Source: CBDDFV01 sp965227335
Lineage (GTDB): Bacteria; Planctomycetota; Phycisphaerae; Phycisphaerales; SM1A02
Direction of reading: 5' to 3'
NCBI GenBank assembly: GCA_965227335.1
Contig: CBDDFV010000008.1
Location: 62,001 to 126,000, forward strand
DNA: 64,000 bases
In this document: positions 58,985 to 64,000 of the stretch, one piece after another
Layout of the letters: the number at the start of each line of letters is the position of its first letter
How positions within the stretch are numbered: position 1 is the stretch's first letter
The notes under the pieces: generated by a model
What the model was told of the DNA's origin: nothing
Seen by the model: the letters and a program-made list of their open reading frames with translations, nothing else
The model's database searches: none
Made by a program: the position numbers and the translations under genes

Positions 58985-60733
58985 TCAACCTCCGTCGATG
59001 AGCAACGTCGTCGGGGCGAACGCATCGACGTCGACCAGTCCGAGGTCCGTGAGCTTGAGCGATGGAATCACCGGCAACGGCATGAAACTCAAGGGCATGA
59101 AGGGATCGTGACCGTCAAATCCCAATGACCGCGCCGCCTTGAGCAGGGCCGTCTGCTGTTCGACCAGCGTGCCCGGCGTCTCCTCGGACAACAGCCCGGC
59201 GATCGGCAGCGGCAACAACGCCAGCACCGCGCCGTCCGCCGCCGCGCACTGTCCGCCGCCTGCTTTCTCCAACGCCTGCGCCGCGAACGCCATGTCGTCA
59301 TCGTTCACGCCGACCACGGTCAGGTTGTGCGCATCGTGACCGACGGTGCTCGCCAGCGCGCCGCGCCTCAGCCCGAAACCGTGGACGATCCCGAGGCCGA
59401 TCGCGCCGCTGCCGCGATGCCGCTCGATCACCGCCAGCTTGAGCAGGTCCCGTTCGATGTCCGCGACGATCGCTCCGTCCCGAACCCGCGCCGTCGCTTC
59501 CCCCGCCCCCGTGACGAGCTGGTGCGGGTTCATCTCGATCACCCGCACGCGCGGCGGCGGTCCCTCGGGCGCGGCGATCCGCAACGACGCCGCCGAGAAC
59601 GCCTCGGGCAGTCGCACCGTCCCGTGAAACGCCTCCGCCGCGCGGCGATCGCGCACGATCTCCGGACCGACGTACCGACCATCCGCGCCGACCTGGATCC
59701 CGTTCACCCAGACCTCACGGACCTCGAACGCGTGAAGGTCGTCGACGACGACGAGGTCCGCCGCGCGTCCCGGTGCAATCGCGCCGAGATCGGGCCGTCG
59801 GTAGTGTTCGGCCGGATGCAGCGACGCCATGGGGATGGCCAGCATCGGATCGAGCCCCAACGCGATGGCGCGACGGACGACATGGTCCATGTGTCCGTCC
59901 CGCAGCAGGTCGTCGGGATGCCGATCATCCGTGCAGAAGCAGAATCGCCCGGCGGTCTCCGGCGTGACGGCCGGAAGGAGCGCCTCAAGGTTGCGGGCGG
60001 CGCTGCCCTCGCGCAGATAGACACGCATCCCGAGCCGCACCTTCTCGGCCGCCTCGGCCGCCGTTGTGCATTCGTGGTCCGAACTGACGCCCGCCGCAAT
60101 GTACGCCTGCAACCCGCGTCCGGTCAGCCCCGGGGCGTGTCCGTCGACGATCGCGCGGCGGAGCCCGAGTTCGACCTTTCGCAGCACCTGGGGATCGCCG
60201 TGCACCACCCCGGGGAAGTTCATCATCTCCGCGAGGGCGACGATCTGCGGCTCGTCGAAGAGCGGGGCGAGATCGTCCGCCGACAACGCGGCGCCGGCGG
60301 TCTCCAGCGGCGATGACGGCACGCACGACGACGCTCCGAACATGATGTGCATCGGCAGTCCGACGGCGTCCGCCATCAGGTGCCGCACGCCTGCGAGTCC
60401 GCAGACGTTGGCGATCTCGTGCGGATCGAAGACCACGCCCGTCGTGCCGCGAGGGGCCGCCATCTGCACGAACGTCGACGGCGGCGACATGGTCGACTCC
60501 ACGTGCATGTGCGCATCGAACAGTCCCGGCGTCACGTACGATCCCGCGAGGTCGATCACGCGCCCGGCGTCGCCTTCGGGCCCCACCCACGCGATGCGAT
60601 CCTCCACCACCCCGATCGCCCCGGTCTCCACCGTGCGGGTGAAGACGTTGACGATCTTTGCGTTCGTGAACAGCAGGTCGGCGGGGGCGTCGCCGCGGGC
60701 CGCGGCGAGCAATCGCGGGTCAGTCCTCTTCAT
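58985..60733 (-). CDS. ade: Adenine deaminase
   Basis: The enzyme converts adenine to hypoxanthine in purine salvage. The ATG at 60733 is preferred to a GTG at 60742, which would lie on the promoter box. The 582-residue length is normal. The amidohydrolase domain has the metal motif DAHMHVESTMSPP, then FDPHEIANVCG, SSDHECTTAAEA and CTDDRHPDDLL; the C-terminal ade-specific part has SVGHDAHNLTVVG-like TVGHDAHNLTVVGVNDDDM. It lies 30 bp after the DUF1501 gene in the same direction but seems to have its own promoter. Confidence 0.95.
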   Translation of the reverse strand: MKRTDPRLLAAARGDAPADLLFTNAKIVNVFTRTVETGAIGVVEDRIAWVGPEGDAGRVIDLAGSYVTPGLFDAHMHVESTMSPPSTFVQMAAPRGTTGVVFDPHEIANVCGLAGVRHLMADAVGLPMHIMFGASSCVPSSPLETAGAALSADDLAPLFDEPQIVALAEMMNFPGVVHGDPQVLRKVELGLRRAIVDGHAPGLTGRGLQAYIAAGVSSDHECTTAAEAAEKVRLGMRVYLREGSAARNLEALLPAVTPETAGRFCFCTDDRHPDDLLRDGHMDHVVRRAIALGLDPMLAIPMASLHPAEHYRRPDLGAIAPGRAADLVVVDDLHAFEVREVWVNGIQVGADGRYVGPEIVRDRRAAEAFHGTVRLPEAFSAASLRIAAPEGPPPRVRVIEMNPHQLVTGAGEATARVRDGAIVADIERDLLKLAVIERHRGSGAIGLGIVHGFGLRRGALASTVGHDAHNLTVVGVNDDDMAFAAQALEKAGGGQCAAADGAVLALLPLPIAGLLSEETPGTLVEQQTALLKAARSLGFDGHDPFMPLSFMPLPVIPSLKLTDLGLVDVDAFAPTTLLIDGG

Positions 60734-60752
60734 GGACGGCACTATACCGTCC
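60734..60752 (-). promoter_or_regulatory. Leaderless-type promoter with inverted repeat at ade
   Basis: On the minus strand the box TATAGT (60741-60746) ends 7 nt before the A of the ade ATG, so the transcript would begin at the start codon. The box is framed by a perfect inverted repeat, GGACGG (60734-60739) and CCGTCC (60747-60752). A protein binding this repeat would block the promoter. Confidence 0.45.
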
Positions 60753-60763
60753 GTCAGGTCAAC

Positions 60764-61990
60764 TCACGTCCGAAGCACGCCGGAGGGAGTGAACTGACCG
60801 ATGACGTTCGTGTGGTCGACCCGCAGCCAGTGAGAGAGCACGTCGGCGTACACGGAGCGGAAGTCGACGTCGTGCTTCACATCGCCCTGGTCCAGGTCGC
60901 CCAGGTCCGGAGCAGCGCCGTGCACGCCCGGACGCGCGGCGGACCCGACGACGAACATCGGCGCCGCCGCGCCGTGGTCCGTGCCCCGGCTGCCGTTCTC
61001 GTCGACGCGTCGTCCGAACTCGCTGAAGGTCACGGTCAGCACGCGGTCCGCCACGCCCCGTCGTTCGAGATCGCGCTGGAACGCCGTCACGGATTCGCTG
61101 AGCTCGCGGAGGAGCATGCCGTGCGACGCGGCCTGACGCGCGTGGGTGTCGAAGCCGCCGATCGAGGTGTAGTAGACGCGGACGCCGAAGTCCGCGGCGA
61201 TGAGCCCGGAAATCTGCCGCAGCCGGTTGGCGAGCCGGAAGTTCGGGTACGCGGCGGCGTCGTCATCATCCGCCAGGCCCTCGAGTCGCGTCGCCTGACG
61301 ACAACTCGAGACGGCGAGACGCTGCACGTAGAGGAGATCTTCGCTCGCGTTCCGTCGGGACTGGGCGATCATCTCGGGCACTGCGCCGTCTGACGAACGC
61401 AACTGGAAGTTCGCAACGTCGCGGATCGAAGGCACCGTCGCCCGCGCGCCGCTCAGCGCGAGGGGCAGCGCCGTGTCGTCGAGGTGCAGCGCGAACGGCG
61501 CGTCACCCTCGCCGTGCGCATCGGCCACGCGGCCGAGCCAACCCTGGTCGACGCCCTCCGGCGTCGTGTTCGCCGTGTGCCAGATGTCCATGGAGCGGAA
61601 GTGGGAGCGATCCGGATTCGGATACCCGACATTCGTGATCACGCCCACCCGACCATCGTCATACAGCGACTTCAGCGCCGACATCTCCGGATGCAGCGAC
61701 AGGTCGCCGTTGAGATCGTGCGCGGCGTTGGACCGGATCGACAGCGTCGGACGCGCCCGGTGGTACCGATCGTCGTGCACCGGAATCACCGTGTTCAGTC
61801 CGTCGTTGCCGCCGCTGAGCTGAATCACGACGAGAATCGGCGCGTCGAGTCCCGGCGTCGACGCGGCGGCGGTGCGGAGCAGAAAGCCCGGCAGCGTCGG
61901 ACCCGCGGCGAGAATCGTCGCCATGCCCGCTCCGGACTGCAGAAACTGGCGGCGGCTGGCCATCGGCGTGAAGGGGGCGGGCTTGGTCAT
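60764..61990 (-). CDS. DUF1501 family protein (Tat-exported)
   Basis: The ATG at 61990 gives 408 residues beginning with a Tat signal (SRRQFLQSGAGMATILAAG). The DUF1501 core follows: LVVIQLSGGNDGLNTVIPV, MDIWHTANTT, GVRVYYTSIGGFDTHARQ and TFSEFGRRVDENGSRGTDHG. The last two segments resemble the metal-site regions of alkaline-phosphatase-like sulfatases, and a hydrolytic role has been proposed for the family without proof to my knowledge. It lies 27 bp after the DUF1800 gene, the usual partner. Confidence 0.92.
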   Translation of the reverse strand: MTKPAPFTPMASRRQFLQSGAGMATILAAGPTLPGFLLRTAAASTPGLDAPILVVIQLSGGNDGLNTVIPVHDDRYHRARPTLSIRSNAAHDLNGDLSLHPEMSALKSLYDDGRVGVITNVGYPNPDRSHFRSMDIWHTANTTPEGVDQGWLGRVADAHGEGDAPFALHLDDTALPLALSGARATVPSIRDVANFQLRSSDGAVPEMIAQSRRNASEDLLYVQRLAVSSCRQATRLEGLADDDDAAAYPNFRLANRLRQISGLIAADFGVRVYYTSIGGFDTHARQAASHGMLLRELSESVTAFQRDLERRGVADRVLTVTFSEFGRRVDENGSRGTDHGAAAPMFVVGSAARPGVHGAAPDLGDLDQGDVKHDVDFRSVYADVLSHWLRVDHTNVIGQFTPSGVLRT

Positions 61991-62017
61991 GGCGGCGATC
62001 CTCGGGAAGGGACAGAC

Positions 62018-63331
62018 TCAGGCGAACTGGAACTCGGGACTGGAGGCGATCAGGCGCAGCGTCTCGCGGGCCGCATCGCCCGATCCGCGGGCGGGCAGGG
62101 CCGCGAGTCGATCGGTCACCGCCGACGGCGCTTCGCCGTCCAGCAACAGATCGATCATCGAGGCGGGGACGTCGTCGGTGGCGAGCGAATCGGCGAAGTC
62201 GTCGAAGTCGACGACCCCGGGGCCGGATTCGCACAGCCGCGCGACGCCGTTGAGACGAACGAGCAGGGAGGCGGCGTTCAGCCAGCCGCGATGGTGATCC
62301 CAGCCGGCGACGGTGGGGGGTTCGAAGAGCCGCTGACCCATCTCCGCGACGCCGTCGCCGAGCTGCCGGGCCGGGGCCATCACCTCCAGCACCCGGGCGA
62401 GACCGACGAGGAACTCCGCCGGAGACTTGATCCGCGTGCGTCGATGGGCCGACGCAAACATCGCGCGGCTGCGGAAGAGTTCTCCGAGTCCGCGTCCGAT
62501 GTGAAGATCATGCACACGCAGACGCCTCGCGAACGCTTCGATGAGGGCGTCCGAGGGATCCGGCGTCACGAACTCCCGCAACAGCTTCGTCGCCAGGAAG
62601 CGGGCGCAGGCGGGCTGGGCCAGAACAACGTCGATGACCGCCTCGCCGCCCCGGACGCCGCGGGCGCCGAGCAGATCGACCGGCGTGTCGTCGTGGGCGT
62701 GGGCGACGAATCGGAATCGACCGTTCCGCTGGTGCCACCCCGTAAACGCGCGCGCCGCGGCCTTGATGTCGCGCTCCGAGTACGCCCCGACGCCGAGGGC
62801 GAACAGCTCCAGCAGTTCACGCGCCCAGTTCTCGTTGGGGCGGCCCTTGATGTTCTCGTTGCCGTCGAGCCAGATGATCATCGCAGGGTCGCGGGCCACG
62901 GCGAGCACGAGATCCCGAAATGATCCCAGGGCGTGTTGTTCGAATCGCCGAAGCTGCTCGAGCATCAACGGCGCCCGCTCCACTTTCGAGAAGCTCGTGG
63001 CGAAGTGATCGTGCCAGAACATCGCCATCCGGGCGTGGAGCGGTCGGTCGGTCCAGCGCATCCGCTGCACCCACCAGCCGCGCAGATCGGCGATGTTGTT
63101 CTGCGCGGCGATCCGTGGACCGAGGACGTCGAGATTCCTCGCTCGTTCCGAATCCTGCGTCGACTCCGGATCAAGACGCGCGGCGATCACGGCGTCCGGC
63201 GACGAGGCGAGCGCGGCGCGAACCTCATCCGGACCCGGGTCGAAGCCCGTCCGGCGGAGCAGATGCTGCACGTCCGCCCGGGTCCAGCCGGCGTCAGGAG
63301 GCGTCCACGGCGCCAGAGGATCGCCGATCAC
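62018..63331 (-). CDS. DUF1800 family protein
   Basis: The 437-residue protein has the DUF1800 landmarks: HLLRRTGFDPGPDEV, MFWHDHFATSFSKV, LDGNENIKGRPNENWARELLELFALGVG, and DIKAAARAFTGWHQRNGRF. The C-terminal part includes KSPAEFLVGLARVL and FEPPTVAGWDHHRGWLNAASLLVRL. No signal peptide is visible. The family is nearly always encoded next to DUF1501, as here, and has no known activity. Its ATG overlaps the upstream partial gene stop by 4 bp. Confidence 0.92.
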   Translation of the reverse strand: MIGDPLAPWTPPDAGWTRADVQHLLRRTGFDPGPDEVRAALASSPDAVIAARLDPESTQDSERARNLDVLGPRIAAQNNIADLRGWWVQRMRWTDRPLHARMAMFWHDHFATSFSKVERAPLMLEQLRRFEQHALGSFRDLVLAVARDPAMIIWLDGNENIKGRPNENWARELLELFALGVGAYSERDIKAAARAFTGWHQRNGRFRFVAHAHDDTPVDLLGARGVRGGEAVIDVVLAQPACARFLATKLLREFVTPDPSDALIEAFARRLRVHDLHIGRGLGELFRSRAMFASAHRRTRIKSPAEFLVGLARVLEVMAPARQLGDGVAEMGQRLFEPPTVAGWDHHRGWLNAASLLVRLNGVARLCESGPGVVDFDDFADSLATDDVPASMIDLLLDGEAPSAVTDRLAALPARGSGDAARETLRLIASSPEFQFA

Positions 63332-64000
63332 CGCGTCGTCTCCGGACGAAGCGACTCGCCGTCGAACGTGGCGGTGATCTCGACCGTCATCGACGCATCA
63401 TTCGTCACGACCGTCGCATCAAGGCGGTCGAACGGGCGCAGCATGGCGTCGAGCAACTCGGTGAACGCGATGGCCTCGTCGCGCGTCTCGTTCTCCTGGA
63501 GCATGCGGTTCATGATGAGCGAGTCGCGGTTGAGGCGGAAGAGATCGGCGAGTCGATCCACGTCGACCCACGCGGCGTCGCCCGGGATGTCCCGGGCGTC
63601 GTCCGCCCCGGCGGCGGTCAGCGCGTGACGGAAGATGGTCGGGTTCGAGGCGATGAAGAGATCGGAACCCGCGTAAGCGACGGCCGGCTCGAAGTTGAAC
63701 TGGACGCCCGGCAGCTCCGGCCGCGCATCGCCAGGGTACGTCCCGAGTACGACGCGGGTGTCGCCGATGCGATCGACGTCGAGGAGCAGGGCGGGCTGAT
63801 CCTGCTGCGCCTGCTCGAGGCCGACGATGGAGATCGCAGTGGACGCGGCGGAGCGGATCCGCAGCGCGAACTCGGCCGCGTCTTCGGCCGGCAGCGGCGC
63901 GGTCAGCATCAGACTCGGGAGCAACGGGACGGGCGTCGGGTCGTCGTCCGACGCTTCCGGCGGCATCGAGGCGATCACCCGCACCGGACCGTCCACCTTC
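63328..64000 (-). CDS. Protein of unknown function (5' partial, cut by window edge)
   Basis: The frame is open at the right edge; 223 C-terminal residues are visible. They include a Pro/Asp-rich segment (MPPEASDDDPTPVPLLPSLM) and then an alternating strand/helix pattern (STAISIVGLEQAQQDQPALLLDVD, GVQFNFEPAVAYAGSDLFIASNP split for length, and DATVVTNDASMTVEITATFDGES near the end). I do not recognise the family. Because it overlaps the DUF1800 gene (ATGA), it probably belongs to the same transcript as DUF1800 and DUF1501. Confidence 0.7.
   Translation of the reverse strand, partial: KVDGPVRVIASMPPEASDDDPTPVPLLPSLMLTAPLPAEDAAEFALRIRSAASTAISIVGLEQAQQDQPALLLDVDRIGDTRVVLGTYPGDARPELPGVQFNFEPAVAYAGSDLFIASNPTIFRHALTAAGADDARDIPGDAAWVDVDRLADLFRLNRDSLIMNRMLQENETRDEAIAFTELLDAMLRPFDRLDATVVTNDASMTVEITATFDGESLRPETTR

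Noticed and set aside
1..64000. CRISPR arrays, insertion sequences, prophage or rRNA
   Set aside because: I found no regularly spaced direct repeats, transposase or integrase motifs, phage structural genes or rRNA-like stretches on reading both strands.

Overview
The window looks like chromosomal DNA of a high-GC planctomycete, most probably of class Phycisphaerae. The clearest sign is a two-part, dockerin-like, calcium-loop tail of the form D-[LF]-N-x-D-G-x-V-x-x-x-D-L-A-x-L-L-A-x-W that ends seven secreted proteins. Supporting signs are an ECF sigma factor paired with a Ser/Thr kinase carrying TPRs, DUF1501/DUF1800 genes, DUF1570, a zinc-ribbon membrane protein, and KDO (outer-membrane) enzymes. 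I see no phage genes, insertion sequence, CRISPR array or rRNA. There is one tRNA, tRNA-Arg(CCT).

Layout. 1-5113: three consecutive dockerin-tailed secreted proteins (haem peroxidase, FG-GAP protein, beta-helix protein). 5101-15227: housekeeping and envelope genes (SDR threonine dehydrogenase, kdsD, scpA convergent with and overlapping rluB, a repeat protein overlapping a YihY/BrkB membrane protein, a coiled-coil protein, a DUF1570 metallopeptidase-like protein). 15389-27924: a lone nuoB, a dockerin protein, an HNH nuclease, a lipoprotein-purH-tag cluster, ribE, a gluQ-DUF192-phosphatase cluster, a pterin dehydratase, then kdsA-mcsA-mcsB. 28173-39992: DUF1444, pabA/trpG, an alpha/beta hydrolase, a dockerin protein with a caspase-fold-like His/Cys pair, a YmdB-like phosphodiesterase, small regulators, a kinase-sigma pair and an RRM protein. 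40392-45520: an ASPIC/UnbV FG-GAP protein and a mosaic multicopper oxidase. 45679-55143: a five-gene block with two versions of the ATP-grasp / alpha-E / transglutaminase set. 55152-64000: the tRNA, a LEA-type lipoprotein, an HTH-TPR gene fused end to end with a beta-propeller gene, adenine deaminase, DUF1501, DUF1800 and a gene cut by the right edge.

The best candidate for an undercharacterised system is 45619-55143. It has its own promoter-like sequence, genes that overlap or nearly touch, one ATP-grasp/alpha-E pair encoded separately and a second as a single fused protein, each followed by a transglutaminase-fold protein with an intact Cys-His-Asp triad. Comparative genomics has linked such families to peptide-bond formation and cleavage, but I know of no assigned product. 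The fused copy seems to have lost its ATP-binding Lys and Gly loop, which suggests an active enzyme with a regulatory or scaffold paralogue.

A second theme is promoters. Many genes are preceded by a -10-like TATCAT, TATACT or TACACT box with no convincing -35. For tag and ade the box sits 6-7 nt before the start codon, as expected for leaderless mRNA.
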